From: Paraburkholderia gardini
GTDB taxonomy: Bacteria; Pseudomonadota; Gammaproteobacteria; Burkholderiales; Burkholderiaceae
Assembly: GCF_907164575.1 (NCBI RefSeq)
Contig: NZ_CAJQYY010000012.1
Location: 62,001-126,000 of the forward strand
Length of the DNA: 64,000 nt
Direction of reading: 5' to 3'
Below, piece after piece: positions 47,565 through 59,620 of this stretch. Position numbers and translations under genes: made by a program. The notes under the pieces are model-generated. The model searched no databases. It had not been told where the DNA came from and saw nothing but the letters and a program-made list of their open reading frames with translations. The number at the start of each line of letters is the position of its first letter. The stretch's first letter is position 1.

Positions 47565-47933
47565 ATGGCAGCCAATAACCGGATCGGCTCGAAACGCCTC
47601 GTCGTCGGCGCGCATTACGGCCTGCGCGACTGGCTCGCGCAACGCATCACCGCCTGCATCATGGCGGTCTACACCGTCATCCTGCTTGCGCTTTTCTTCG
47701 GCGCGCACGATTTCTCGTATGACGGATGGGCATCGATCTTCGCGATGCAATGGATGAAGCTCGCCACGTTTGTCACGCTGCTGTCGCTGTTCTATCACGC
47801 GTGGGTCGGCATCCGTGACATCTGGATGGATTACATCAAGCCCGCGGGTTTGCGTTTGTTCCTCCAGGCGCTGACGATCGTCTGGCTGCTCGGTTGTGCA
47901 GGCTACGCTGCGCAGATTCTCTGGAGAGTGTAA
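47565..47933 (+). CDS. sdhD: Succinate dehydrogenase hydrophobic membrane anchor subunit
   Basis: A 122-residue membrane protein with three helices, the second anchor of complex II. Marks are [20 protein letters not shown] and [20 protein letters not shown], the latter with the heme-ligand His and the quinone-site Asp/Tyr pattern. It lies 3 bp after sdhC and 4 bp before sdhA, which fits tight translational coupling. Confidence 0.95.
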   Translation: MAANNRIGSKRLVVGAHYGLRDWLAQRITACIMAVYTVILLALFFGAHDFSYDGWASIFAMQWMKLATFVTLLSLFYHAWVGIRDIWMDYIKPAGLRLFLQALTIVWLLGCAGYAAQILWRV

Positions 47934-47937
47934 AAGA

Positions 47938-49713
47938 ATGGCTGCAATCAAAAATTCTCTGCCGCGTCGCAAGTTTGACGTGGTCATCGTCGGCGCGGGC
48001 GGCTCGGGGATGCGCGCTTCACTGCAACTCGCGCGTGCGGGCCTGTCGGTCTGCGTGCTGTCGAAAGTGTTTCCGACGCGTTCGCACACGGTGGCGGCCC
48101 AGGGCGGTATCGGCGCATCGCTTGGCAACATGAGCGAAGACAACTGGCACTATCACTTTTACGACACGATCAAGGGTTCCGACTGGCTCGGCGACCAGGA
48201 CGCGATCGAGTTCATGTGCCGTGAAGCGCCGAACGCAGTCTACGAACTTGAACACATGGGCATGCCGTTCGACCGTAACGCCGACGGCACGATTTACCAG
48301 CGTCCGTTCGGCGGCCACACGGCGAACTACGGCGAAAAGCCGGTGCAGCGTGCCTGCGCGGCGGCTGACCGTACCGGTCACGCACTGCTGCACACGCTGT
48401 ATCAGCAGAACGTCGCGGCGAAGACGCAGTTCTTCGTCGAATGGATGGCGCTGGATCTGATCCGCGACGCCGAGGGCGACGTGCTCGGCGTGACCGCGCT
48501 GGAAATGGAAACCGGCGACGTCTATATCCTCGAAGGCAAGACCACGCTGTTCGCCACGGGCGGCGCAGGCCGGATCTTCGCGGCGTCGACCAATGCGTTC
48601 ATCAACACCGGCGACGGCCTCGGCATGGCCGCGCGCTCGGGCATCGCGCTGCAGGACATGGAATTCTGGCAGTTCCACCCGACCGGCGTGGCCGGCGCGG
48701 GCGTGCTGATCACCGAAGGCGTGCGCGGTGAAGGCGGCATTCTGCGTAACTCGAACGGCGAGCGTTTCATGGAACGCTACGCCCCGACGCTGAAGGATCT
48801 GGCGCCGCGCGACTTCGTTTCGCGCTCGATGGACCAGGAAATCAAGGAAGGCCGTGGCGTCGGTCCGAACAAGGATCACGTGCTGCTCGACCTGTCGCAC
48901 ATCGGCGCCGAGACGATCATGAAGCGTTTGCCGTCGATTCGCGAAATCGCGATGAAATTCGCGAACGTCGACTGCATCAAGGAGCCGATTCCGGTTGTTC
49001 CGACCATTCACTACCAGATGGGCGGCATTCCGACGAACATCCACGGTCAGGTCGTGGGCACGTCGAAGGGTCACGAAGATCCGGTCAACGGTTTCTACGC
49101 GGTCGGCGAATGCTCGTGCGTGTCGGTCCACGGCGCGAACCGTCTTGGCACGAACTCGCTGCTCGACCTCGTGGTGTTCGGCCGTGCGGCCGGCAATCAC
49201 ATCGTCAAGCATGTGAAGGAAATCAAGGAGCACAAGCCGCTGCCCGCCGATGCTGCCGATTTCGCGCTGTCGCGTCTGGACAAGCTCGACAAGTCGTCGT
49301 CGGGTGAGTACACGCAAGCCGTCGCAAGCGACATCCGTGCCACGATGCAGGCGCATGCCGGCGTGTTCCGCACGTCGAAGCTGCTGGCCGAAGGCGTCGA
49401 GCGGATTCGCGAAGTGGCTGAACGTGTCGACAGCATTCATCTGAAGGACAAGTCGAAGGTGTTCAACACCGCACGCGTCGAAGCGCTGGAACTGGCGAAC
49501 CTGATCGAAGTGGCCCGCGCCACGATGGTCTCCGCCGAGGCGCGCAAGGAAAGCCGCGGCGCGCACGCACAGGACGACTTCGAACATCGCGACGACGAAA
49601 ACTGGCTGCGCCATACGCTGTGGTTCAGCGAAGGCGACCGCCTCGACTACAAGCCGGTTCACATGCAGCCGCTGACCGTCGAATCGGTACCGCCGAAAGC
49701 GCGAACCTTCTAA
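47938..49713 (+). CDS. sdhA: Succinate dehydrogenase flavoprotein subunit
   Basis: A 591-residue FAD subunit that oxidises succinate to fumarate. The nucleotide-binding start is [20 protein letters not shown]. The FAD-linked His is in [17 protein letters not shown]. Active-site stretches are [33 protein letters not shown] and [21 protein letters not shown] chose the ATG at 47938 ([13 protein letters not shown]); the longer frame at 47896 runs inside sdhD. SdhE, encoded three genes on, helps attach the flavin. Confidence 0.97.
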   Translation: MAAIKNSLPRRKFDVVIVGAGGSGMRASLQLARAGLSVCVLSKVFPTRSHTVAAQGGIGASLGNMSEDNWHYHFYDTIKGSDWLGDQDAIEFMCREAPNAVYELEHMGMPFDRNADGTIYQRPFGGHTANYGEKPVQRACAAADRTGHALLHTLYQQNVAAKTQFFVEWMALDLIRDAEGDVLGVTALEMETGDVYILEGKTTLFATGGAGRIFAASTNAFINTGDGLGMAARSGIALQDMEFWQFHPTGVAGAGVLITEGVRGEGGILRNSNGERFMERYAPTLKDLAPRDFVSRSMDQEIKEGRGVGPNKDHVLLDLSHIGAETIMKRLPSIREIAMKFANVDCIKEPIPVVPTIHYQMGGIPTNIHGQVVGTSKGHEDPVNGFYAVGECSCVSVHGANRLGTNSLLDLVVFGRAAGNHIVKHVKEIKEHKPLPADAADFALSRLDKLDKSSSGEYTQAVASDIRATMQAHAGVFRTSKLLAEGVERIREVAERVDSIHLKDKSKVFNTARVEALELANLIEVARATMVSAEARKESRGAHAQDDFEHRDDENWLRHTLWFSEGDRLDYKPVHMQPLTVESVPPKARTF

Positions 49714-49737
49714 GGCACAAGTCAAAGGAATTCAGAA

Positions 49738-50442
49738 ATGGCAAAGCGTACATTTGAAATCTACCGCTACGATCCGGACCAGGACGCGGCACCGCGCATG
49801 CAGACGTACGAGATCGAAATCGACTCGCACGAGCGCATGCTGCTCGACGCGCTGCTCAAGCTGAAAGCGGTCGATGAAACGCTGTCGTTCCGCCGTTCGT
49901 GCCGTGAAGGCGTGTGCGGGTCGGACGCAATGAACATCAACGGCAAGAATGGTCTGGCGTGCCTGCAGAACATGAACGACCTGCCGCAGAAGATCGTGCT
50001 GCGTCCGCTGCCGGGACTGCCCGTCGTGCGCGACCTGATCTGCGACTTCACGCAGTTCTTCAACCAGTATCACTCGATCAAGCCGTATCTGATCAACGAT
50101 ACGCCGCCGCCGGAAAAGGAACGCCTGCAGTCGCCGGAAGAACGCGACGAGCTCGACGGCCTGTACGAGTGCATTCTGTGCGCGAGCTGTTCGACGTCGT
50201 GCCCGAGCTTCTGGTGGAACCCGGACAAGTTCGTGGGTCCGGCGGGCCTGTTGCAAGCCTATCGTTTCATCGCGGACAGCCGCGACGAAGCGACGGGTGA
50301 ACGCCTCGACAACCTGGAAGATCCGTACCGTCTGTTCCGTTGCCATTCGATCATGAACTGCGTCGATGTGTGCCCGAAGGGCCTCAATCCGACGAAGGCG
50401 ATTGGCAAGATCAAGGAATTGATGGTTCGCCGCGCTGTCTGA
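49738..50442 (+). CDS. sdhB: Succinate dehydrogenase iron-sulfur subunit
   Basis: A 234-residue subunit that carries electrons from FAD to the quinone site. The [2Fe-2S] ligands are in [20 protein letters not shown] followed by AC. The [4Fe-4S] ligands are in [16 protein letters not shown], and the [3Fe-4S] ligands in [17 protein letters not shown]. All cysteines are in place. It follows sdhA by 24 bp and precedes sdhE by 1 bp. Confidence 0.97.
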   Translation: MAKRTFEIYRYDPDQDAAPRMQTYEIEIDSHERMLLDALLKLKAVDETLSFRRSCREGVCGSDAMNINGKNGLACLQNMNDLPQKIVLRPLPGLPVVRDLICDFTQFFNQYHSIKPYLINDTPPPEKERLQSPEERDELDGLYECILCASCSTSCPSFWWNPDKFVGPAGLLQAYRFIADSRDEATGERLDNLEDPYRLFRCHSIMNCVDVCPKGLNPTKAIGKIKELMVRRAV

Positions 50443-50443
50443 G

Positions 50444-50716
50444 ATGGACGGATCACCGCATCAGTCCGACCCTCTTCGCCGCGCGCGCCTTCGCTGGCGT
50501 GCGCGGCGCGGTTTGCTGGAAAACGATCTGATCTTCGAACGTTTTTTCAGCCGATATGAGCATGACCTCAGCGACGCCGACGTGGGGGCACTTACCCGTC
50601 TGCTCGAGCTGAGCGATAACGACCTGATGGACTTGCTTCTCTCGCGCAAGGAACCAGAAGGCGACCTTGCCGACCCGGATACCCAACGGGTGCTGGAGCT
50701 GCTGCGCACAGCGTGA
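50444..50716 (+). CDS. sdhE: FAD assembly factor SdhE
   Basis: A 90-residue protein of the SdhE/YgfY/Sdh5 family. It promotes covalent attachment of FAD to SdhA. The key RGxxE motif is present in RARRGLLENDLIFERFF, and the C-terminal half (LLELSDNDLMDLLLSRKEPE) forms the small five-helix bundle. It starts 1 bp after the sdhB stop, so it is coupled to its client enzyme. Confidence 0.93.
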   Translation: MDGSPHQSDPLRRARLRWRARRGLLENDLIFERFFSRYEHDLSDADVGALTRLLELSDNDLMDLLLSRKEPEGDLADPDTQRVLELLRTA

Positions 50717-50799
50717 GCATCACGCGCGCATGCGTAGCTGTCTTGTCCCGGCGTGCAATTATCGAAACCCTGTTTCCATACTTCGATTGAGGATGTGCT

Positions 50800-52101
50800 A
50801 TGACCCCGTCAGATGTTAAAGCCACGCTATCGTTCAGCGACAATTCGCCGAGCGTTGAAATGCCGATTTACAAGGGCACGATGGGCCCGGATGTAATCGA
50901 CATCCGCAAACTGTACGGCCAGACTGGCAAGTTCACGTACGACCCGGGCTTCATGTCGACGGCAGCGTGCAATTCGGCGATTACGTACATCGACGGCGAC
51001 AAGGGCGAACTGCTGTATCGCGGCTACCCGATCGACGATCTCGCGCAGAACGCCGACTTCCTCGAAACCTGCTTTCTGCTGCTGAAGGGCGAACTGCCGA
51101 CCGTCGCGCAGAAGAAGGAATTCGTCGACACCGTCACGAAGCACACGATGGTGCACGAGCAGATGCACTTCTTCTTCCGTGGCTTCCGCCGCGACGCGCA
51201 CCCGATGGCGGTGCTGGTTGCAGCGGTCGGCGCACTGTCGGCTTTCTATCACGACTCGCTGAACATCAACGACCCGCGTCACCGTGAAGTGTCGGCGATC
51301 CGCATGATCGCGAAGCTGCCGACGCTCGTTGCCATGGCGTACAAGTTCAGCATCGGCCAGCCGTTCGTGTATCCGAAGAACGACCTGTCGTACAGCGCGA
51401 ACTTCATGCACATGATGTTCTCGAACCCGTGCGAAGAGTACAAGATCAACGACGTGCTGGTGCGGGCGCTCGACCGTATTCTCATCCTGCACGCCGACCA
51501 CGAGCAGAACGCGTCGACTTCGACGGTTCGTCTGGCCGGTTCGTCGGGTGCCAATCCGTTCGCCTGTATCGCTGCCGGTATCGCCTGCCTGTGGGGCCCG
51601 GCGCACGGCGGTGCGAACGAAGCCGCACTGAACATGCTGGAAGAAATCGGCTCGGTCGACAACATTCCTGAGTTCATCAGGCAGGTGAAGGACAAGAACT
51701 CGGGCGTGAAGCTGATGGGCTTCGGTCACCGCGTGTACAAGAACTACGATCCGCGTGCGAAGCTGATGCGCGAAACGTGCCACGAAGTGCTCGAAGAACT
51801 GGGCCTGCACGACGACCCGCTGTTCAAGCTCGCCATGGCGCTCGAAAAGATCGCGCTGGAAGACGAATACTTCGTGTCGCGCAAGCTGTACCCGAACGTC
51901 GACTTCTATTCGGGTATCGTGCAACGCGCGCTGGGCATTCCGACGTCGATGTTCACGTGTATCTTCGCGATGGCACGTACGGTCGGCTGGATCGGTCAGT
52001 GGAACGAGATGATTGCGGATCCGGAACAGAAGATTGGCCGTCCGCGTCAGCTGTTCATCGGCGAAACGCCGCGCGAAGCCAAGCCGATCGGCAAGCGTTA
52101 A
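50800..52101 (+). CDS. gltA: Citrate synthase
   Basis: A 433-residue hexameric-type citrate synthase that forms citrate from acetyl-CoA and oxaloacetate. The catalytic residues lie in [20 protein letters not shown] (His), [20 protein letters not shown] (His) and [20 protein letters not shown] (Asp). The N-terminus has the extra domain of type II, NADH-sensitive enzymes. It is read with the sdh operon after an 83-bp gap. With prpC in the same window, it shows two citrate-synthase paralogues side by side in one region. Confidence 0.97.
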   Translation: MTPSDVKATLSFSDNSPSVEMPIYKGTMGPDVIDIRKLYGQTGKFTYDPGFMSTAACNSAITYIDGDKGELLYRGYPIDDLAQNADFLETCFLLLKGELPTVAQKKEFVDTVTKHTMVHEQMHFFFRGFRRDAHPMAVLVAAVGALSAFYHDSLNINDPRHREVSAIRMIAKLPTLVAMAYKFSIGQPFVYPKNDLSYSANFMHMMFSNPCEEYKINDVLVRALDRILILHADHEQNASTSTVRLAGSSGANPFACIAAGIACLWGPAHGGANEAALNMLEEIGSVDNIPEFIRQVKDKNSGVKLMGFGHRVYKNYDPRAKLMRETCHEVLEELGLHDDPLFKLAMALEKIALEDEYFVSRKLYPNVDFYSGIVQRALGIPTSMFTCIFAMARTVGWIGQWNEMIADPEQKIGRPRQLFIGETPREAKPIGKR

Positions 52102-52147
52102 TCAGCCGGTCGTTGTCCGGTGCGGCGGTTGATCGCTGCATCGCAGG

Positions 52148-52189
52148 CAAAACGCCTCGACGGAGACTCCGTCGGGGCGTTTTGCTTTT
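52148..52189 (+). terminator. Rho-independent terminator of the sdh-gltA operon
   Basis: CAAAACGCC (from 52148) pairs with GGCGTTTTG (ending 52184), with CGACGGAG/CTCCGTCG-like pairing inside, giving a long, nearly perfect stem. A TTTT tract lies at 52186-52189. It is 47 bp after the gltA stop. Confidence 0.85.
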
Positions 52190-52402
52190 CGGCGTGGTGT
52201 CATGCGGCAACGTCTGCCTGTGCCTGGCCGGCCGTTCCTGCGAACCCTTACCGGGTAACGCCGATACAGGTATCGACACTACCAGCCAACCCCATGTTTT
52301 TTATCGCTTTTCCCTGCATCGGGTGAGCATCGGCTGTCATCTGCGTGGCATAATTGACCGGACACGATTGCCCCGCAGTCCAGTTATTACTACCCGCATA
52401 CA

Positions 52403-53812
<1,410 letters not shown>

Positions 53813-53817
53813 ATCGC

Positions 53818-53976
53818 ATGATGAAAAGCATCAATCGTCTTACGTGGCTGCGTCGTCTCGCACTGGGTTCGCTGGCGGCTGCATTGCTAGGACTGGCCGG
53901 CTGCAACACGGTGCATGGCTTCGGTGAAGACATGTCGCACCTTGGTAACTCGATCAGCAATCACGCTGACAAATAA
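53818..53976 (+). CDS. Entericidin A/B-like small lipoprotein
   Basis: A 52-residue peptide beginning with two Met codons. The signal part LRRLALGSLAAALLGLAGC ends in a lipobox (LAGC), and the mature lipoprotein is about 23 residues, CNTVHGFGEDMSHLGNSISN plus HADK. The pattern CNTxxGxGxDxxxxGxxI is typical of the entericidin EcnA/EcnB family, small toxin-antidote lipoproteins linked to bacteriolysis in stationary phase. It lies between leuC and leuD on the same strand. Only one of the pair is present, so a toxin-antidote role is doubtful here. Confidence 0.85.
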   Translation: MMKSINRLTWLRRLALGSLAAALLGLAGCNTVHGFGEDMSHLGNSISNHADK

Positions 53977-54051
53977 GCGGGTTTTGATTCTTTCCGGCGA
54001 TGCCTGGCTGCCGCCAGCCGCATCGCCCGCTTTTGAACAGGCGCAAGCGTC

Positions 54052-54705
54052 ATGGATAAATTCACTGTACACACCGGCGTCGTGGCGCCGCTCGACCGGG
54101 CGAACGTCGATACCGACGCGATCATTCCGAAGCAGTTCCTGAAGTCGATCAAGCGCAGCGGCTTCGGTCCGAACGCATTCGACGAATGGCGTTACCTCGA
54201 TCACGGCGAGCCGGGCCAGGACAACTCGAAGCGCCCGCTGAATCCCGATTTCGTACTGAATCAGGCACGCTATCAGGGCGCGTCGGTGCTGCTGGCGCGC
54301 GAAAACTTCGGCTGCGGCAGCTCGCGTGAGCACGCGCCGTGGGCGCTGCAGCAGTACGGCTTCCGCGCGATCATCGCGCCGAGTTTCGCCGATATCTTCT
54401 ACAACAACTGCTTCAAGAACGGTCTGCTGCCGATCGTGCTGACGGAGCAGCAGGTCGATCATCTGTTCAACGAAACGTACGCGTTCAACGGCTTCAAGCT
54501 GACGATCGACCTCGACGCACAACTCGTGCGCACGTCGGACGGCGCGGCTGCATATCCGTTCGAAGTCGCGGGCTTTCGCAAGTACTGCCTGCTGAACGGC
54601 TTCGACGATATCGCCCTCACGCTGCGTCACTCGGAGCTGATCCGTCAGTACGAAGCCGAACGGCTCACGAAGCAGCCGTGGCTCAATCACCGCATCGTCG
54701 GCTAG
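54052..54705 (+). CDS. leuD: 3-isopropylmalate dehydratase small subunit
   Basis: A 217-residue swivel-domain subunit that completes isopropylmalate isomerase with LeuC. The key motif [20 protein letters not shown] is intact, and the N-terminus [20 protein letters not shown] is standard. It follows the entericidin-like gene by 75 bp. An intercistronic stem-loop lies after it. Confidence 0.97.
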   Translation: MDKFTVHTGVVAPLDRANVDTDAIIPKQFLKSIKRSGFGPNAFDEWRYLDHGEPGQDNSKRPLNPDFVLNQARYQGASVLLARENFGCGSSREHAPWALQQYGFRAIIAPSFADIFYNNCFKNGLLPIVLTEQQVDHLFNETYAFNGFKLTIDLDAQLVRTSDGAAAYPFEVAGFRKYCLLNGFDDIALTLRHSELIRQYEAERLTKQPWLNHRIVG

Positions 54706-54728
54706 ACGCCCCGGGTATCTGGCTGGCA

Positions 54729-54758
54729 CGCCTGACCTGTCGTTCGGCCGGTCAGGCG
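54729..54758 (+). promoter_or_regulatory. Intercistronic stem-loop between leuD and leuB
   Basis: CGCCTGACC (54729-54737) pairs perfectly with GGTCAGGCG (54750-54758) across a 12-base loop. No T run follows. It may slow decay or tune the ratio of LeuD to LeuB. Confidence 0.55.
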
Positions 54759-54793
54759 CGTCGACGCACTTACGAACAAAGCAAGGAATTCGC

Positions 54794-55861
54794 ATGAAGA
54801 TCGCAGTGTTGCCGGGCGACGGCATTGGTCCGGAAATCGTCAAGGAAGCCGTCAAGGTGCTGAACGCACTTGGCGAAAAGTTCGAACTCGAAGAAGCGCC
54901 GGTAGGCGGCGCGGGTTACGAGGCGCAGGGTCATCCGCTGCCGGAATCGACGCTCGCGCTCGCGAAGGCCGCTGACGCGATCCTGTTTGGCGCCGTCGGC
55001 GACTGGAAGTACGACTCGCTCGAACGCGCGCTGCGCCCGGAGCAGGCCATTCTGGGCCTGCGCAAGCATCTTCAGCTGTTCGCGAACTTCCGTCCGGCGA
55101 TCTGCTATCCGCAGCTGACGGGTGCTTCATCGCTGAAGGAAGAAATCGTTTCGGGCCTCGACATCCTGATCGTGCGCGAACTGAACGGCGACATTTACTT
55201 CGGCTCGCCGCGCGGCGTGCGCGAAGCGCCGGATGGTCCGTTCGCCGGCGCGAAGGAAGGCTTCGACACGATGCGCTATTCGGAACCGGAAGTGCGCCGC
55301 ATCGCGCACGTCGCGTTCCAGGCAGCACAAAAGCGCGGCAAGAAGCTGACTTCGGTCGATAAAGCCAACGTGCTCGAAACGTCGCAGTTCTGGAAGGACG
55401 TGATGATCGACGTGTCGAAGGAATACGCCGACGTCGAGCTGTCGCACATGTATGTCGACAACGCCGCGATGCAGCTCGTGAAGGCACCGAAGTCGTTCGA
55501 CGTGATCGTCACCGGCAACATGTTCGGCGACATCCTGTCCGACGAAGCCGCCATGCTGACGGGTTCGATCGGCATGCTGCCGTCGGCTTCGCTCGATAAA
55601 AACAACAAGGGTCTGTACGAGCCGTCGCACGGCTCGGCGCCGGATATCGCCGGCAAGGGCGTGGCGAATCCGCTCGCGACGATCCTCTCGGCCGCGATGA
55701 TGTTGCGTTATTCACTGAACAAGGTGGAACAGGCGGACCGCATCGAAAGCGCGGTGAAGAAAGTGCTGGAGCAGGGTTATCGCACCGGCGACATTCTTAC
55801 GCCGGGTTGCACGCAGGTCGGCACGGCAGCAATGGGCGATGCGGTACTGGCCGCGCTGTAA
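54794..55861 (+). CDS. leuB: 3-isopropylmalate dehydrogenase
   Basis: A 355-residue NAD-dependent enzyme that oxidatively decarboxylates 3-isopropylmalate. The start [20 protein letters not shown], the substrate-binding [15 protein letters not shown], the Lys/Asp region [17 protein letters not shown] and the NAD-binding [18 protein letters not shown] are all present. It is the last leu gene here; leuA is not in the window. Confidence 0.97.
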   Translation: MKIAVLPGDGIGPEIVKEAVKVLNALGEKFELEEAPVGGAGYEAQGHPLPESTLALAKAADAILFGAVGDWKYDSLERALRPEQAILGLRKHLQLFANFRPAICYPQLTGASSLKEEIVSGLDILIVRELNGDIYFGSPRGVREAPDGPFAGAKEGFDTMRYSEPEVRRIAHVAFQAAQKRGKKLTSVDKANVLETSQFWKDVMIDVSKEYADVELSHMYVDNAAMQLVKAPKSFDVIVTGNMFGDILSDEAAMLTGSIGMLPSASLDKNNKGLYEPSHGSAPDIAGKGVANPLATILSAAMMLRYSLNKVEQADRIESAVKKVLEQGYRTGDILTPGCTQVGTAAMGDAVLAAL

Positions 55862-55900
55862 GCAGCACTGGCAGCGTGACATCGCGTAGTACCGCAGTAA

Positions 55901-55933
55901 AGGCTAACGGGGCGCAAAGCGGTCCGTTAGCCT
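55901..55933 (+). terminator. Stem-loop after leuB (possible terminator)
   Basis: AGGCTAACGG (55901-55910) and CCGTTAGCCT (55924-55933) form a perfect 10-bp stem with a 13-base loop, 40 bp after leuB. A second hairpin, CCTGCC-agaaa-GGCAGG (55931-55947), overlaps its 3' side, so the two compete for a few bases. Neither has a T run. It probably ends or attenuates leu transcripts before asd. Confidence 0.5.
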
Positions 55934-55997
55934 GCCAGAAAGGCAGGAATTGCGGCCATACGGCCGCCAGATTGCGATTTTCGTGTATATTTATGTG

Positions 55998-56126
55998 ATG
56001 GCGAAGTTTCCTCAAATCTCCTCGATTGCAAACCTCCACGGCAAAACGGCCCGTGCGGTTGAGTTCGCCATTACCATCGAATCGCTCATTAAAACGATTA
56101 CCCCGAAAACGATCACGAAGCGCTGA
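55998..56126 (+). CDS. Thr/Ile/Lys-rich short ORF upstream of asd, candidate leader peptide
   Basis: A 42-residue frame starts ATG at 55998 and stops 84 bp before the asd start. Its first half is ordinary (MAKFPQISSIANLHGK). Its end is strikingly rich in Thr, Ile and Lys: ITIESLIKTITPKTITKR then stop. These three are end products of the aspartate pathway, in which Asd is the shared second enzyme. The pattern recalls the E. coli thr leader. Several of these codons (ATT, AAA) are uncommon in this GC-rich genome. There is no strong ribosome site, and an in-frame GTG lies at 55983. Translation is unproven. Confidence 0.5.
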   Translation: MAKFPQISSIANLHGKTARAVEFAITIESLIKTITPKTITKR

Positions 56127-56136
56127 TCGCCTGTTG

Positions 56137-56186
56137 TGCCCGCCCGTCTTCCCCGCGCGGTCACTGCGGGCAAAGTTGCGGGGAAG
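56137..56186 (+). promoter_or_regulatory. Mutually exclusive stem-loops in the asd leader
   Basis: Four segments follow the short ORF: TGCCCGC (56137-56143), CTTCCCCGC (56148-56156), GCGGGCA (56166-56172) and GCGGGGAAG (56178-56186). Segment 1 is the exact complement of 3, and segment 2 of 4. The two pairings cross, so they cannot nest and are alternatives unless a pseudoknot forms. No T run follows, which argues against a simple terminator and leaves translational control or mRNA stability as options. Confidence 0.5.
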
Positions 56187-56210
56187 CCTCCACTCGAAGG
56201 GTATGAAGTC

Positions 56211-57332
56211 ATGAACGTAGGTCTCGCAGGTTGGCGCGGTATGGTCGGTAGCGTCCTGATGCAGCGCATGCAGCAGGAAGGCGATTTTGATCTCATCGAA
56301 CCGGTGTTTTTCAGCACCAGCAATGCGGGCGGCAACGCGCCGTCATTCGCTAAAAACGAGACGAAGCTCAAAGACGCGTCGAGCATCGACGACCTGAAGA
56401 AGTGCGACGTCATCATCTCCTGCCAGGGCGGCGACTACACGAACGAGGTGTTCCCGAAGCTGCGCGCGGCGGGCTGGAACGGCTACTGGATCGACGCGGC
56501 TTCGTCGTTGCGCATGAAGGATGACGCGGTCATCGTTCTCGATCCAGTCAACCTCGACGTGATCAAGAATGCGCTGGTCAAGGGCCAGAAGAACTTCATC
56601 GGCGGCAACTGCACGGTCAGCCTGATGCTGATGGCGCTCGGCGGCCTGTTCCGCGAAAACCTCATCGACTGGATGACGGCCATGACGTATCAGGCCGCAT
56701 CGGGCGCGGGCGCGCAGAACATGCGCGAACTGCTGCAACAGATGGGCACGCTGTACGGCGCGGCGAAGGAAGACCTCGCGGACCCGTCGTCGGCGATTCT
56801 CGACATCGACCGCCGCGTGCTGGAAGCGATGAACAGCGACCGCATGCCGACCAGCCAGTTCGGCGTGCCGCTCGCGGGTTCGCTGATTCCGTGGATCGAC
56901 AAGGATCTCGGCAACGGCATGTCGAAGGAAGAATGGAAGGGCGGCGCGGAAACCAACAAGATTCTGGGCAAGCCGGCCATGGGCGAAGCCGGTTCGATTC
57001 CGGTCGACGGCCTGTGCGTGCGCATCGGCGCAATGCGCTGCCACTCGCAGGCGCTGACGATCAAGCTGAAGAAGGACGTTCCGCTCGACGAAGTGAACAG
57101 CATCCTCGCGTCGGGCAACGACTGGGTCAAGGTGGTGCCGAACGAGCGCGAAGCGTCGATGCGCGATCTGTCGCCGGCCGTGGTCACGGGCACGCTGACG
57201 GTGCCGGTCGGCCGTCTGCGCAAGCTCGCGATGGGTGGCGAATATCTGTCGGCATTCACGGTCGGCGACCAGTTGCTGTGGGGCGCGGCGGAACCGCTGC
57301 GTCGGATGCTTCGCATTCTGCTCGACAAGTAA
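56211..57332 (+). CDS. asd: Aspartate-semialdehyde dehydrogenase
   Basis: A 373-residue NADP-dependent enzyme that reduces aspartyl phosphate to aspartate semialdehyde, on the way to Lys, Thr, Met, Ile and diaminopimelate. The N-terminus [18 protein letters not shown] is the nucleotide-binding turn. The catalytic Cys is in [19 protein letters not shown], and the active-site His is in [21 protein letters not shown] chose the ATG at 56211, which has GAAGGG upstream; the longer frame at 56136 covers the leader stem-loops. A terminator follows at 57369. Confidence 0.96.
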   Translation: MNVGLAGWRGMVGSVLMQRMQQEGDFDLIEPVFFSTSNAGGNAPSFAKNETKLKDASSIDDLKKCDVIISCQGGDYTNEVFPKLRAAGWNGYWIDAASSLRMKDDAVIVLDPVNLDVIKNALVKGQKNFIGGNCTVSLMLMALGGLFRENLIDWMTAMTYQAASGAGAQNMRELLQQMGTLYGAAKEDLADPSSAILDIDRRVLEAMNSDRMPTSQFGVPLAGSLIPWIDKDLGNGMSKEEWKGGAETNKILGKPAMGEAGSIPVDGLCVRIGAMRCHSQALTIKLKKDVPLDEVNSILASGNDWVKVVPNEREASMRDLSPAVVTGTLTVPVGRLRKLAMGGEYLSAFTVGDQLLWGAAEPLRRMLRILLDK

Positions 57333-57368
57333 AGTAAACTACGCGATTACGAAGCGTAGACATTCAGA

Positions 57369-57396
57369 AAGCGTCGCGCTTGCGCGGCGCTTTTTT
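57369..57396 (+). terminator. Rho-independent terminator of asd
   Basis: AAGCGTCGCGC and GCGCGGCGCTT pair (one mismatch) across a TT centre, followed directly by six T (57391-57396). It lies 36 bp after the asd stop. Confidence 0.85.
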
Positions 57397-57469
57397 CATT
57401 GTGTGCTCCGAATTCCTGTCACCCTCCAACCCTGAACATGGCGAGCGCCATGCCGCGCCAGAGCTCCCG

Positions 57470-59620
57470 ATGATCGTTCGATTTCATGTCCTTCCCGCTG
57501 CTATGGTTTCCCGTGTTCGCGCGGGTCGTCTGGCGGCCGCTGTTGCTTTCGCATTTGCATTGAGTGGGACCGGCGCAGGCATCGCACACGCAGCGACCGC
57601 CGACGCGGCCAGTGCCCCGGCTGTCGTCGAATCATCTGATGCGCAGTACACGGTGCGTCCGGGACAGTCGCTCAACGACGTCGCGATCGCGCTGACGCAG
57701 TCGCACGACCGTGCGACGCTCGCGCGTGCATCGAAGGCGATCTTCGATTCCAATCCGAACGCGTTCATGGGACACGATCCGAGTCGTATGCGGCTGGGCG
57801 CGGTGCTGAACGTGCCGTCGCTGGATTCGCTGGGCGTGGCTGCCAGTGCGCCGGAGGCAGGTTCGGCGGCGGCTTCCGCTTCGGGCGCGGCGTCTGCCGC
57901 TGCGCCGGTGGCGGCAGCGTCGGCACCGGCTGCGTCTACGCCAGCGGCCAGCGCGCCAGCTGCGTCGAATGCAGTTTCGAATACCACGGCGGGTGTGACC
58001 CCGAATAGCGCGAGCGCCGTGGCGGGTGCGAGTGTGCCAGCGGCTTCATCCGTGGCGGTGGCGGCAACGTCAGGCGCTTCGCAGGCGGCGGGAGCGGCTG
58101 CACAGGCGCCGCAGACAGCCAGCGGCTCGCATGTATGGACCGGGTCGATCCAGGCTGGCGGCGCGCCGGCTGAAGGTGCGTCCGCCGCGACTTCGTCCGC
58201 AGCGACGACTGCTGTTGCGGCGCAGGCCGCATCGCAGGCGCGGACGTCGGTGTCGAGTCTCCAGCAACTGCTCGCGTTGAAGAGCCGGGTCCTGATGGAA
58301 TTGCAGAAGCACGGCATCGTGCCGGTCGGAAAGGCGCCGCAGGCGGGCAGCGCTGCGGCTCTGCCGTCGGCATCCACACCGCAGGCCAGCGTGGGTGTCG
58401 CGCCGGGTAGCGGCGCGACGGTCGGACCGGCCGCTGTGGGAGGCAATGCGGGCACGGGGACAGCAGGGCTGTCGCCGGGCGTGATGGCGGGAATCGCAGC
58501 GGCCATTGCGGCGGTGATTGCGTTGATCCTGAGTTTGACTGTGCGCCGCCGCCGCCGCCCGGCGGCGGATGCCGGCAGTGCGGATGCAGAGGCAAAAGGC
58601 GTGTCGCCTGCTGCACCGCTCGCGAGCGACGACGTACAGGCTCAGGCGTTCCCGTCGATCCAGCCTGACACACCTGAAAGCGCGACGGGCGCGGCGAGTC
58701 TTGCAGCGGCGGCTGAACTGGGCGCTGAGGCGCTGCCGGTGGAACAGATCGATCCCGCGGCGCATGAATCCGAAGAAGACGAAGGTGCCCGATATGTCGG
58801 CGCAGGCGCGCACGATGAGGCGCCGAAGGCAGCAGAAACCGAAACCACGCTGCCAGTCGAGCCAGCGGAACCGCTGACGCACGCCGCGAACGCAGAGCCA
58901 GAGCCGGCGCAAGCCAGCGCAAACGAACCGTTGTCGCAGGCCGAAGCGGCCGACGCCTACGTTGCCCCTGACGTGCATCACGATGCGCCCGTCCAGCACA
59001 CCGATCACGACCCGCACGCGGATGAGTCGATGGCCAGTCAGGAGTCCGCTCGCGCGTTCAATGAAAACGCACACGCGCAGCCGGCCTCTGCAGAGCCGGT
59101 CGAACTCCCGTCGCACCCCGCCGGATTCCCGCGCGAGGCCGTCGCGGCGCTTGGCGCACTCGATATGGCGCTGCCGCCGCGCACGGAGCAGCCGGCGCCG
59201 TTCGGCGAAATGACGCTGGACGGTCTTCCGCCAGCGGCGAGTCAACCCGTTGTCGAACCGGAAGTCACGGCCCGCCAGGCTGTTGCCCAGCCGCCCGCAG
59301 CACCGCGTGCCGCTGATGAAATCGGCGCCGGTACCGCTGGCCCGGCCGCCGTCGCGGGTCTCGGCGCAATGCCGTTCGGCGCGCTGAAGCTGGATTTCGA
59401 CCTCGAACTGCCACCGAGCCCCGCGCAGTCTCTGCCGGCCTTCACGCAGGAAGACCTGGCGAAAATCGCGCGCAACAAGCTCGAACTCGCGGCGGAATAC
59501 ATCGAACTCGGCGATCTGTCGGGCGCGCGGGCGCTGGTCAACGAAGTAATCGAGTCCAACGACGCTTCCACCCGTAACGAAGCGCGCGCGCTCCTCTCGA
59601 CGCTCGCGCCGCTTTCGTAA
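57470..59620 (+). CDS. fimV: FimV/HubP-family polar landmark protein
   Basis: A 716-residue inner-membrane protein. It has a signal peptide ([20 protein letters not shown]), then a LysM-like FimV N-terminal region ([20 protein letters not shown]). A long Ala/Ser/Pro-rich periplasmic stretch follows. One membrane helix ([20 protein letters not shown], then RRRRRP) lies near the middle. The cytoplasmic part is acidic and ends in the conserved FimV C-terminal TPR-like domain ([20 protein letters not shown], then [14 protein letters not shown]). FimV/HubP organises cell poles, type IV pili and flagella. The ATG at 57470 is taken; 57503 is also possible. Its stop overlaps the truA ATG by one base. 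Confidence 0.92.
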   Translation: MIVRFHVLPAAMVSRVRAGRLAAAVAFAFALSGTGAGIAHAATADAASAPAVVESSDAQYTVRPGQSLNDVAIALTQSHDRATLARASKAIFDSNPNAFMGHDPSRMRLGAVLNVPSLDSLGVAASAPEAGSAAASASGAASAAAPVAAASAPAASTPAASAPAASNAVSNTTAGVTPNSASAVAGASVPAASSVAVAATSGASQAAGAAAQAPQTASGSHVWTGSIQAGGAPAEGASAATSSAATTAVAAQAASQARTSVSSLQQLLALKSRVLMELQKHGIVPVGKAPQAGSAAALPSASTPQASVGVAPGSGATVGPAAVGGNAGTGTAGLSPGVMAGIAAAIAAVIALILSLTVRRRRRPAADAGSADAEAKGVSPAAPLASDDVQAQAFPSIQPDTPESATGAASLAAAAELGAEALPVEQIDPAAHESEEDEGARYVGAGAHDEAPKAAETETTLPVEPAEPLTHAANAEPEPAQASANEPLSQAEAADAYVAPDVHHDAPVQHTDHDPHADESMASQESARAFNENAHAQPASAEPVELPSHPAGFPREAVAALGALDMALPPRTEQPAPFGEMTLDGLPPAASQPVVEPEVTARQAVAQPPAAPRAADEIGAGTAGPAAVAGLGAMPFGALKLDFDLELPPSPAQSLPAFTQEDLAKIARNKLELAAEYIELGDLSGARALVNEVIESNDASTRNEARALLSTLAPLS

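Noticed and set aside
52292..52325. Possible leucine leader peptide upstream of leuC
   Set aside because: The short frame starting MFFIAFPCIG has no leucine codons, and no terminator/antiterminator pair follows it. It does not look like a leu attenuator.
57840..58260. Low-complexity stretch in fimV as a tandem-repeat or CRISPR-like element
   Set aside because: The repetition is at the amino-acid level (Ala, Ser, Pro) with irregular DNA units and no constant repeat/spacer length. Such linkers are normal in FimV proteins.
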